Of a DNA stretch of 24,338 bases, positions 6,927 through 13,868 are shown in pieces. Made by a program: the position numbers and the translations under genes. Every line of letters starts with the position of its first letter. The stretch's first letter is position 1. The DNA is from UBA1715 sp045600045 (GTDB lineage: Bacteria; Bacteroidota; Bacteroidia; Bacteroidales; UBA1715): the NCBI GenBank assembly GCA_045600045.1, contig JAZRXD010000096.1, positions 1-24,338 of the forward strand, given 5' to 3'. Under the pieces are notes generated by a model. It saw nothing but the letters and a program-made list of their open reading frames with translations, had not been told where the DNA came from and ran no database searches.

Positions 6927-6934
6927 TATATTTG
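6927..6934 (+). promoter_or_regulatory. -7 promoter box (TATATTTG) for the ATPase gene
   Basis: TATATTTG matches TAnnTTTG exactly and lies 16 bases before the ATPase ATG at 6951, giving a very short leader. The nearest upstream TTG is inside the last repeat core (6910-6912), slightly closer than ideal for a -33 element. Confidence 0.55.
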
Positions 6935-6950
6935 TGGAAAATATACAGAT

Positions 6951-8144
6951 ATGAAAAACTTATTGGCTATACATCACAGACTTGTAGAAAACACTGATAG
7001 TAAGTTTGTTAGATACCTATATCCTAAAATAAACTGGAGCAATAGGCTGATACTCATTAAAGGGGCAAAGGGAACAGGCAAGACAACCCTTATGTTGCAA
7101 CATATAAAAAAGACGTTTGGCGATACGGAAACTGCCATTTATGCGTCGCTCGACAATATTTGGTTTGCAACTCATAGTATTGTCGATTTGGCGGAATATC
7201 ATTACACGCATGGCGGTACGCATTTGTTTTTGGATGAGATACATAAATACAGAAATTGGGAGCAAGAAGTAAAGAATATCTACGACTCGTATCCAACCAT
7301 GAATGTGGTGATAACGGGTTCGTCAATGCTGAAAATTGGTGAGACAATGATAGCCGATTTGTCGCGGAGATGCCGTGTATATACTTTGGAAGGTTTGTCT
7401 TTTAGGGAATATTTGAAAATTGAGGGCGTTGCTGATTTGCCTTTGTTATCGCTCGATGAAATTTTTGCAAACCATGTGAAACACGCTGTGTCAATTACAG
7501 CAAAAACCAAGGTTTTGCACCACTTCGAGAAATATTTGCAAGTGGGCTATTATCCATTTTATAAAGAATCGGGCGATGGATTTTACGACAAATTGCAAAC
7601 CGTGCTTGACTCCATAATAGAAAGTGAAATACCTGCAGTAAGCAAAATAGAGTATGATTCGGTGTATAAAGCAAAACAATTGCTTGGCGTGATGGCCGAA
7701 ACGGTGCCTTACACACTCAACATATCGAATCTTTGCACAACCTTGAGTGTTTCGAGAAACAATCTTGTAAAACTATTGGATTTGTTGGACAAGGCATCCG
7801 TAATCCGCCGCTTGTACGCAGAAACAACGGGAATGAAACAGTTGACAAAGCCGGAAAAGATTTTGTTCGCAAATTCAAATCTTATGCATGCATTGTCATC
7901 GGAAACCGACAACGGAACACAACGCGAAACATTTGTCGCTTCGCAACTCTGCGTTGACCACAAAATAAGTATGCCTGTCGCAGGAGACTTTGGGGTTGAC
8001 GGTAAATATACGCTCGAAGTTGGTGGAAAGGGCAAAGGTTACAAGCAAATAAAAGGGATCAAAAATAGTTTCGTAGTTGTTGACGACTGCGAAATTGGTT
8101 TTGAAAACAAAATTCCAATGTGGCTCTTTGGATTGATGTATTGA
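6951..8144 (+). CDS. AAA-type ATPase with C-terminal DUF4143
   Basis: 397 residues. Walker A is GAKGTGKTT at 38-46 and Walker B is HLFLDEIH at 91-98; VVITGSSM (~121-128) fits sensor 1. The C-terminal ~190 residues match DUF4143, a winged-helix region followed by a restriction-endonuclease-like fold, ending in VVVDDCEIGFENKIPMWLFGLMY. These proteins form a large, mobile paralogous family in Bacteroidetes whose molecular role is poorly defined; suggestions include DNA binding and links to defence or toxin-like functions. It is preceded by its own promoter and a phased repeat array, so it is probably regulated separately from the methyltransferase pair. It converges on the CPBP gene with only 13 bases between stops and no terminator. 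The frame is intact. Confidence 0.85.
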   Translation: MKNLLAIHHRLVENTDSKFVRYLYPKINWSNRLILIKGAKGTGKTTLMLQHIKKTFGDTETAIYASLDNIWFATHSIVDLAEYHYTHGGTHLFLDEIHKYRNWEQEVKNIYDSYPTMNVVITGSSMLKIGETMIADLSRRCRVYTLEGLSFREYLKIEGVADLPLLSLDEIFANHVKHAVSITAKTKVLHHFEKYLQVGYYPFYKESGDGFYDKLQTVLDSIIESEIPAVSKIEYDSVYKAKQLLGVMAETVPYTLNISNLCTTLSVSRNNLVKLLDLLDKASVIRRLYAETTGMKQLTKPEKILFANSNLMHALSSETDNGTQRETFVASQLCVDHKISMPVAGDFGVDGKYTLEVGGKGKGYKQIKGIKNSFVVVDDCEIGFENKIPMWLFGLMY

Positions 8145-8157
8145 TTTTGCAGTGGTT

Positions 8158-9060
8158 TTATTTGTCGGTCTTTTGCTTTTTTATAAAAAATACAAAGAAT
8201 CCAGTCAAAAGCAACAAACTACAGCAACCCAACAATGGCGCGTGCTCCATCGAGCCTATTGTGTCGATTTCGGTTGAAATGTCGGGTAATGTATTGAAAA
8301 CGACCACTGTGCTGTTGTGAAATGTGTGTGCAATGATTGAAAACCAAATGTTTTGCGTGTAGATAAATAGGCCTCCGAGAAATATTCCTAATACAAATCG
8401 AGGAATAAAATTAAACATGTCGCCGTGTAAGATACTGAAAATGACCGCGGTAACGATAACGGCAGTAAGTTTGTTCTTAAATACATTTATAGCCACTGTC
8501 TGCATAAATCCTCTAAAAAATATCTCTTCGCAAATGGCCGGAAGAATTGCCATACAGAAAATATTAATAAGAATCAGCTCGGGAGAAATAAGATTTTGCA
8601 TGAAGTTTTTTATTCGCAAATAATTGAGCCATAGCTCGGAATTTTCGCCAATAACGGACAGTATCGCTTTGGTATTTATGTCCGACAAAAGATTGATTCC
8701 TGGTATGTTTGCGACGATTATCAGTAAAATCAAAAATATAAGGGTAATTGTTGGAATATGTTTGTTTGATTGATTTTTCACGTGTAGAATTGCTGCCGGT
8801 TTTTGGTATATGGCGAATAATAATATTAGTGCGGGAATTAAAAATATGCAGAACGTTTCTGTTGAAAGTATATAGAAAATACAGAATCGTTCGTCATTGT
8901 CAAACGTTGTTTTTGACAACAATTGAAAGCCGTTCAGTCCGTTGCTTGTCGGTGCAAATAGAGTGAAAATGTAAATAAGCAAAAAAGATAGTAAAACGGC
9001 ACTGACGAAACCGATTACTATCCTAAATGATATAGATTTTTCAAAGAATTTATCGAACAC
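8158..9060 (-). CDS. CPBP-family intramembrane metalloprotease (CAAX/Abi type)
   Basis: 300 residues from GTG at 9060; there is no upstream Met, and the GTG shares one base with the argF stop (TAGTG). Several hydrophobic helices are visible, starting with IVIGFVSAVLLSFLLIYIF. All three CPBP (Rce1/Abi) active-site motifs are present: EEIFFRG near residue 178 (EExxxR), FSILHG near 210 (FxxxH) and HTFHN near 247 (HxxxN). The family comprises membrane-embedded proteases, some involved in bacteriocin self-immunity or processing; the target here is unknown. The coupling to argF suggests co-expression rather than a shared pathway. The catalytic set looks intact, so an active protease is likely. Confidence 0.88.
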   Translation of the reverse strand: MFDKFFEKSISFRIVIGFVSAVLLSFLLIYIFTLFAPTSNGLNGFQLLSKTTFDNDERFCIFYILSTETFCIFLIPALILLFAIYQKPAAILHVKNQSNKHIPTITLIFLILLIIVANIPGINLLSDINTKAILSVIGENSELWLNYLRIKNFMQNLISPELILINIFCMAILPAICEEIFFRGFMQTVAINVFKNKLTAVIVTAVIFSILHGDMFNFIPRFVLGIFLGGLFIYTQNIWFSIIAHTFHNSTVVVFNTLPDISTEIDTIGSMEHAPLLGCCSLLLLTGFFVFFIKKQKTDK

Positions 9061-10058
9061 TATTCTCCTAATGTTGCAACCATTACTGCTTTGATTGAGT
9101 GCATGCGGTTTTCAGCCTCGTCAAACACGATTGAAGCAGGTGATTCAAAAACATCTTCTGTCACTTCAATTCCGTCAAGGCCGAATTGCTCAAAAACTTC
9201 GTTGCCTACTTTAGTTTCCAAATTGTGGTATGCAGGAAGACAATGCATAAATTTGCAATTAGGATTTTCTGTCAATTTCATCACAGCGGAATTAACTTGA
9301 TAAGGTTTCAATAAAGAAATTCGTTCAGCCCAAACATCTTTCGGTTCGCCCATCGAAACCCAAACGTCGGTGTATAGAAAATCGCATCCTTTTACACCAT
9401 CCGCAACGTTGTCGGTTACGGTAACAGTTGCGCCTGTTTGTTTTGCAATGTCTTGGCATGTTTTAATAAGTTCGGCACTTGGTTGTAATGCTTTGGGAGC
9501 AACAATTCTTACATCCATTCCCATTTTTGCGCCGCCAACCATAAGCGAATTTCCCATATTGTAGCGTGCGTCGCCAAGATATGCGTAACTGATTTTATTA
9601 AGAGGTTTCGTGCAGTGTTCCTCCATGGTAAGGAAATCGGCAAGAATTTGAGTAGGGTGGAATTCGTTTGTTAGTCCGTTCCATACAGGTACGCCGGCGT
9701 ATTTTGCCAATTCTTCAACAATTGATTGGTCGTAACCACGGTATTCAATACCATCGTACATTCTGCCAAGAACACGCGCTGTGTCTTTCATTGATTCTTT
9801 CACGCCGATTTGCGAGCCGGTTGGCCCTAGATAGGTTGAATGTGCGCCTTGGTCGGCTGCAGCAACTTCAAACGAACAACGGGTGCGTGTTGATGTTTTT
9901 TCGAAAATCAAAGCGATGTTTTTACCTTTCAATGTTTGTTTTTCGCAGCCATTCTTTTTGTCTGCTTTTAATTTTCGGGCTAAATCAAGAAAATAACGGA
10001 TTTCTTCTGGTGTGAAATCCAACAGTTTTAAGAAACTTCTTCCTTTTAATGAGTTCAT
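9060..10058 (-). CDS. argF: Ornithine carbamoyltransferase
   Basis: 332 residues from ATG at 10058 (MNSLKGRSFLKLLDF), the usual length; an in-frame ATG at 10103 would add 15 residues that overlap the promoter. It converts ornithine and carbamoyl phosphate to citrulline in arginine synthesis, or runs in reverse in the arginine deiminase route. STRTR (carbamoyl phosphate binding), HPTQ within NEFHPTQILAD, the ornithine-type SMG loop in DVWVSMGEP, and HCLP with the catalytic Cys are all visible. It therefore reads as a classical OTC rather than the N-acyl-ornithine carbamoyltransferase found in many Bacteroidetes. The downstream protease gene starts on the last base of its stop codon. It has its own promoter after the mdh terminator. 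Confidence 0.94.
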   Translation of the reverse strand: MNSLKGRSFLKLLDFTPEEIRYFLDLARKLKADKKNGCEKQTLKGKNIALIFEKTSTRTRCSFEVAAADQGAHSTYLGPTGSQIGVKESMKDTARVLGRMYDGIEYRGYDQSIVEELAKYAGVPVWNGLTNEFHPTQILADFLTMEEHCTKPLNKISYAYLGDARYNMGNSLMVGGAKMGMDVRIVAPKALQPSAELIKTCQDIAKQTGATVTVTDNVADGVKGCDFLYTDVWVSMGEPKDVWAERISLLKPYQVNSAVMKLTENPNCKFMHCLPAYHNLETKVGNEVFEQFGLDGIEVTEDVFESPASIVFDEAENRMHSIKAVMVATLGE

Positions 10059-10077
10059 TGTTTGAATTTTGTTTTTG

Positions 10078-10085
10078 CAAAGGTA
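10078..10085 (-). promoter_or_regulatory. -7 promoter box (TACCTTTG) for argF
   Basis: On the minus strand TACCTTTG matches TAnnTTTG exactly, 20 bases before the argF ATG. A TTTG lies about 15 bases further upstream, closer than ideal for a -33 box. The position favours the start at 10058 over the one at 10103. Confidence 0.55.
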
Positions 10086-10138
10086 AAAAACTTCGGAAAT
10101 CAAATTGTATATTTTAGGAATCGTTGTGGCCTAACAAT

Positions 10139-10179
10139 AAAAAAGGCGTAAAATTGAAACTCAACTTTACGCCTTTTTA
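10139..10179 (-). terminator. Rho-independent terminator of mdh
   Basis: AAAAAGGCGTAAA (10140-10152) pairs perfectly with TTTACGCCTTTTT (10166-10178) over 13 bp, with an inner TTGA/TCAA stem in the loop. The A and T runs on both sides make it potentially bidirectional, but the only gene ending here is mdh on the minus strand, whose stop is 18 bases away. Confidence 0.9.
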
Positions 10180-10196
10180 TGTTAAAGAGTGAAATA

Positions 10197-11135
10197 CTAA
10201 ACTAATTTCAATTCTTTAAGAGTTGCAACATTACCTTTTACAGATTTTGCGCTAGCTGCGAATTTTTCTTTTTCTTCTGCATTAAGGTCAAGTTCAACGA
10301 TTTTTTCGATACCGTTTTTGCCAAGGATTACAGGAACACCGATGCAAAGATCTGATTCTCCGTATTCTCCTTCTAGCAATACTGAACAAGGAACCATTTT
10401 CTTTTGGTCGTGAAGAATTGCTTCAACAACGTATGCTCCAGCTGCACCTGGTGCGTACCAAGCAGATGTTCCAAGTAAACCAGTTAATGTTGCGCCGCCA
10501 ACCATTGTTGATTTTACAACTTCATCAATCTTTTCTGCAGAAAGGAAGTTTGAAACTGGCATTCCTTTGTATGTAGCGAAACGTGCCATAGGAATCATAG
10601 TTGTGTCACCGTGGCCACCAATTACAAAACCTTCAACTTCGTTAGCGTTGCATCCGATTGCTTGTGACAAGAAATATTTGAAACGAGAACTGTCAAGTGC
10701 ACCACCCATACCGATTACTCTATTCTTTGGCAAGCCAAGTGCTTTAAGAGTTAAGTATGTCATTGTATCCATTGGGTTTGAGATACAAACGATGATAGTG
10801 TTTGGAGAGTATTTCAAAATGTTTTCAGCAACACCTTTTACGATGCCTGCGTTCACGCCAAGAAGTTCTTCGCGAGTCATACCTGGTTTACGTGGAATAC
10901 CAGAAGTGATTACAACTACATCGGAATTTGCAGTTTTTGAATAATCGTTAGTGCAACCAATGACGCGAGTGTCCATACCCAACAATTGAGCTGTTTGCAT
11001 CATATCCATTGCTTTACCTTCTGAAACGCCTTCCTTAATGTCAAGCATTACAACTTCGTCTGCGATTTCTTTAAATGCAAGAACGTTAGCACAAGTGGCT
11101 CCAACATTTCCTGCTCCAACAACAGTTACTTTCAT
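10197..11135 (-). CDS. mdh: Malate dehydrogenase (LDH-like type)
   Basis: 312 residues. It interconverts malate and oxaloacetate with NAD(H) in the cytoplasm. The N-terminal Rossmann motif is GAGNVG (7-12), the adenine-ribose acidic residue is in MLDIKEG, and the substrate loop reads GIPRKPGMTR, with Arg where lactate dehydrogenases have Gln, so malate specificity is expected. SNPMD, GGALDSSRF and the catalytic GGHGDTTMIP are present. It has a predicted promoter upstream and a strong terminator downstream, so it appears monocistronic. Codon use is plain and the frame is intact. Confidence 0.95.
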   Translation of the reverse strand: MKVTVVGAGNVGATCANVLAFKEIADEVVMLDIKEGVSEGKAMDMMQTAQLLGMDTRVIGCTNDYSKTANSDVVVITSGIPRKPGMTREELLGVNAGIVKGVAENILKYSPNTIIVCISNPMDTMTYLTLKALGLPKNRVIGMGGALDSSRFKYFLSQAIGCNANEVEGFVIGGHGDTTMIPMARFATYKGMPVSNFLSAEKIDEVVKSTMVGGATLTGLLGTSAWYAPGAAGAYVVEAILHDQKKMVPCSVLLEGEYGESDLCIGVPVILGKNGIEKIVELDLNAEEKEKFAASAKSVKGNVATLKELKLV

Positions 11136-11198
11136 ATTTTTTTATTTAAGAGTTTATCAATAACTTTTTGCAGTCTTTCTGATTTTCAACTGCACTTG

Positions 11199-11206
11199 CA
11201 AATATA
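11199..11206 (-). promoter_or_regulatory. -7 promoter box (TATATTTG) for mdh
   Basis: On the minus strand TATATTTG followed by C matches TAnnTTTG, about 63 bases before the mdh ATG. No clean -33 TTTG at the usual distance was found. A 6-bp stem (TGCAGT/ACTGCA, 11169-11194) lies at the start of the predicted leader. Confidence 0.5.
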
Positions 11207-11248
11207 TAAATTTTACAATTAGGTTTTATGCCTCATTGTATTTTTGTG

Positions 11249-11265
11249 AGTAGAATTATTCTACT
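11249..11265 (-). terminator. Inverted repeat over the coaBC stop codon, weak terminator candidate
   Basis: AGTAGAAT, one base, ATTCTACT is an 8-bp perfect inverted repeat that spans the coaBC stop codon. On the minus strand it is not followed by a good T run, so termination is doubtful; it could also be a palindromic protein site. Confidence 0.3.
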
Positions 11266-12460
11266 TATTTTTTGTGATTTCAGAAAAGATGTCGATAATG
11301 TCGGCGGCGACTTCTTTTTTTGATTTGAGGTTGAATTTGAGTACGTTTCCGTCTCGTTTGATTATGGTGACTTTGTTTGTGTCGTATCCAAACCCAGCTC
11401 CTTTGTCGGCCAAGGAGTTGAGTACGATGAAGTCGAAATTTTTCTTTTCTAATTTGCCTTGTGCGTGTTCGAATTCGTCGTTCGTTTCCAATGCAAATCC
11501 AGCCACAGTTTGTTTGCTGGTTTTTATTTTCCCGATTTCTTGTGCAATGTCGGGATTCGGCTTTAGTTCAATGGTGAGAGATTGTTTCTCTTTTATTTTT
11601 AGATTGTATTTCGTGACAGGGGTGAAATCGGCGACAGCGGCGCTTAAAATTGCACCATCCATTTGGGGAAAATAATTCATTGTCGCTTCGTACATTTCTT
11701 GTGCTGATTTTACATCAATACGAGTAATGTTTGGATTGCTTGTTTTGAGTTGGACTGGTCCGGCAATTAAAATTACTTCGGCTCCTCGTTTCGCTGCTTC
11801 TTCGGCAAGAGCAAAGCCCATTTTCCCTGTGGAGTGGTTACCGATAAAGCGAACGGGGTCTATCGCTTCATAAGTTGGTCCCGCTGTTATTAGGATTTTT
11901 TTTTTTAGTGATTCCTTTTTGTCAAAGAAATCAGAAAGCCATTCTGCAATAGCTTCGGGTTCTGCCATTCTGCCTTTTCCTTCGAGTCCGCTGGCAAGTT
12001 CGCCACTTGATGGTTCAATGAATGAAACACCGTCGTTTTTCAAAATTGATATGTTTCGTTGGGTGGCTTCGTGCGCATACATGTCCATATCCATTGCGGG
12101 GGCAATTACAACAGGACATCGTACAGAAAGATAGGTGGTAAGCAAAAGATTGTCGGCGATTCCGTTTGCCATTTTTGCCAATGAATTTGCCGTACATGGA
12201 GCAACAACGAATGCGTCGGCCCAAAGCCCCAATTCAACGTGGCTGTTCCAAGCACCATCGTCGTGATGGAAAAAATCGGAAAGTACGGTGTTTTTGCTTA
12301 ATGTCGCCATTGTTACAGGAGTGATGAATTCCTTTGCCAATGGAGTCATAACAACTTTTACCGTAGCACCTTGTTTTACAAGTAAACGGGTAAGCGTCGC
12401 TGCTTTATAAGCAGCAATACTTCCCGTTATACCTAATAATATATGTTTGCCTTGAAGCAT
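11261..12460 (-). CDS. coaBC: Bifunctional phosphopantothenoylcysteine decarboxylase / phosphopantothenate-cysteine ligase
   Basis: 399 residues from ATG at 12460, one base after the rpoZ stop; a longer in-frame start at 12511 would overlap rpoZ. It performs two steps of coenzyme A synthesis: CTP-dependent joining of cysteine to phosphopantothenate (CoaB, C-terminal half) and FMN-dependent decarboxylation (CoaC, N-terminal half). CoaC shows GITGSIAAYK, catalytic His74 in NSHVEL and the substrate motif as PAMD (PAMN in E. coli). CoaB starts near residue 190 with ILITAGPTYEAIDPVR and GNHSTGKMG. The CoaC active-site loop reads LASGLEGKGRM: Ser157 stands where E. coli Dfp has catalytic Cys158. 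I believe both variants recur in Bacteroidetes, but this was not checked. Confidence 0.93.
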   Translation of the reverse strand: MLQGKHILLGITGSIAAYKAATLTRLLVKQGATVKVVMTPLAKEFITPVTMATLSKNTVLSDFFHHDDGAWNSHVELGLWADAFVVAPCTANSLAKMANGIADNLLLTTYLSVRCPVVIAPAMDMDMYAHEATQRNISILKNDGVSFIEPSSGELASGLEGKGRMAEPEAIAEWLSDFFDKKESLKKKILITAGPTYEAIDPVRFIGNHSTGKMGFALAEEAAKRGAEVILIAGPVQLKTSNPNITRIDVKSAQEMYEATMNYFPQMDGAILSAAVADFTPVTKYNLKIKEKQSLTIELKPNPDIAQEIGKIKTSKQTVAGFALETNDEFEHAQGKLEKKNFDFIVLNSLADKGAGFGYDTNKVTIIKRDGNVLKFNLKSKKEVAADIIDIFSEITKNK

Positions 12461-12461
12461 A

Positions 12462-12794
12462 TTAAGCTTCGGATTCTTCTGTTTCAGGTTTTCTGAAATA
12501 AATTTGGTCATCTAGGAATTCTTGAATTGCCATAAGAACTGGGTTTGGCAATTTTTCGTAGAATTTAGAAATTTCGATTTGTTCACGATTTTCGAAAGTT
12601 TCTTCGAGAGTGTCGTTAACTGAAGCAAATTCTTCCAATTTTTCGTCGAGTTCTTTCTTTAAATCTGTTTCAATTTGATCGGCGCGTTTTGCGATAATTG
12701 CAATAGATTCGTAGATGTTGTTGGTTCCCTTTTCCAACGTTTGGATGTCTCTCGTAATCGTAGAAGCAGGTGCTTTTGTTTTCTTGTAATCCAT
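12462..12794 (-). CDS. rpoZ: DNA-directed RNA polymerase omega subunit (Bacteroidetes type)
   Basis: 110 residues starting MDYKKTKAPASTITRDIQ. The segment TNNIYESIAIIAKRADQI (~24-41) corresponds to the conserved omega/Rpb6 helix that clamps the beta-prime C-terminus during polymerase assembly; the rest is an acidic, partly coiled region special to the Bacteroidetes form. The call is supported by its position between bamD and coaBC, an arrangement I recall from other Bacteroidales. It begins 15 bases after the bamD stop and ends one base before coaBC, so the three genes form one operon. Confidence 0.85.
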   Translation of the reverse strand: MDYKKTKAPASTITRDIQTLEKGTNNIYESIAIIAKRADQIETDLKKELDEKLEEFASVNDTLEETFENREQIEISKFYEKLPNPVLMAIQEFLDDQIYFRKPETEESEA

Positions 12795-12809
12795 TTCTAT
12801 TATATTAAA

Positions 12810-13595
12810 TTAATTATTTGTTCTTTTTTGAATTTGTAGGAATATCTTCTCGGCTTCTTTAGTCCATTGGCCGTTAGGATATTCGTCTATATAAGAATGA
12901 TAATCGTCAATAGCCAAGTCGTAGCGTTCTTCTTTCTTTGAATCTATACTGTTTTCGGCAAGCAGGAATGATGAACGGAGTGACAGGTATAACAATTCTT
13001 CGCGGTATTTAGAATCGGGATATTGTTTCAAACAGTTTTTCAATGCAGTCACGGCTGCTTTGTAGTCTTCGAGATTGTAGAAAATCTTACTGTTGTAGAA
13101 TGCTTTTTCTTCCAATTTTTCACGCAATTTGCCAATGTATTCGTTGCTTTCTTTTACATAGGCGCCATGTTGGAATTTGTTAATATACATTTGGAATGTT
13201 TGAATTGCTTTTTCTGTATAAGTTTGATCCAACGTTACCACAGGCGACATATAATAATAGCAGATTCCGGTATAGAAATAAGCGTATTCCAATTGTGTAC
13301 TCGAAGGATACGTCAATGAAAAACGTTCAAAATAATAGGCTGCCATTAAATAGTCTTGTTCTTCGAAATAACTTTTTGCAAGCATCATTGTGATGTTTTC
13401 GCCTTTTTCCGTCAGACGGAATGCTGGTAATGCTTTTTCAAGCAATTCGTAGCTTCTGTAGAAATCTTTTGCTTCGAAATATTTCACGGCACCGTCATAA
13501 ATCGCATCGTAGTCGTCCGACTTTAGGAGCTTTTGGTATTCGCTCTGGCAGCCGACGCAGGCAACAATCGCTATAATGAACAAGAACTTCTTCAT
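12810..13595 (-). CDS. bamD: Outer-membrane assembly lipoprotein BamD
   Basis: 261 residues. The N-terminus MKKFLFIIAIVACVGC is a lipoprotein signal peptide with the modified Cys at residue 16. The mature part is a string of TPR-like helical repeats (e.g. YDGAVKYFEAKDFYRSYELLEKA, YLMAAYYFERFSLTYPSS, YKAAVTALKNCLKQYPDSKYREE), the BamD/YfiO fold, which supports beta-barrel insertion by the BAM complex at the inner face of the outer membrane. It is the first gene of bamD-rpoZ-coaBC and has a TAnnTTTG promoter close to the start codon. Length fits the family. Confidence 0.9.
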   Translation of the reverse strand: MKKFLFIIAIVACVGCQSEYQKLLKSDDYDAIYDGAVKYFEAKDFYRSYELLEKALPAFRLTEKGENITMMLAKSYFEEQDYLMAAYYFERFSLTYPSSTQLEYAYFYTGICYYYMSPVVTLDQTYTEKAIQTFQMYINKFQHGAYVKESNEYIGKLREKLEEKAFYNSKIFYNLEDYKAAVTALKNCLKQYPDSKYREELLYLSLRSSFLLAENSIDSKKEERYDLAIDDYHSYIDEYPNGQWTKEAEKIFLQIQKRTNN

Positions 13596-13868
13596 ACGCT
13601 ACAATTAACGGGCAAAAGTACAAATTATTTTTTGTATAAAATCAAGTTTGTCAATTAGTTTTTTTATTTTTTTGGAGTGTTTGTTTCGATAATGCGTTTT
13701 ATTCTCTTGACGCCTATTTAATCAACTATGTGTTGTTAATAACTTTTCAATTCTTTAGTGAAAAAAACAAAAGCTGAAAATCTCTTTTTCGTATTTTCGC
13801 TTGCATTTCCTATAAAAGGGAATGTAAAATATGTAAGTAGTTGAAATATAGATTAAAACTAAAAAATA
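13596..13868. other. Divergent intergenic region between bamD and gyrB
   Basis: 273 AT-rich bases with no gene. The bamD promoter lies at the left edge. For gyrB the best plus-strand candidate is TATTTTCG at 13792-13799, one mismatch from TAnnTTTG, which is weak. I looked for DnaA boxes (TTATNCACA) because of the gyrB-dnaN neighbourhood and saw none. Confidence 0.45.
13613..13620 (-). promoter_or_regulatory. -7 promoter box (TACTTTTG) for bamD-rpoZ-coaBC
   Basis: On the minus strand TACTTTTG is an exact TAnnTTTG match 17 bases before the bamD ATG. A TTG lies 22 bases upstream as a possible -33 element. The implied leader is only about 10 bases. Confidence 0.6.

Noticed and set aside
11169..11194. 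Riboswitch-like stem in the mdh leader
   Set aside because: It is a single 6-bp stem with a 14-base loop at the predicted transcription start; nothing more supports a regulatory RNA.
13596..13868. Replication origin next to gyrB-dnaN
   Set aside because: No DnaA boxes were seen, dnaA is absent from the window, and this gene pair is not reliably at the origin in Bacteroidetes.
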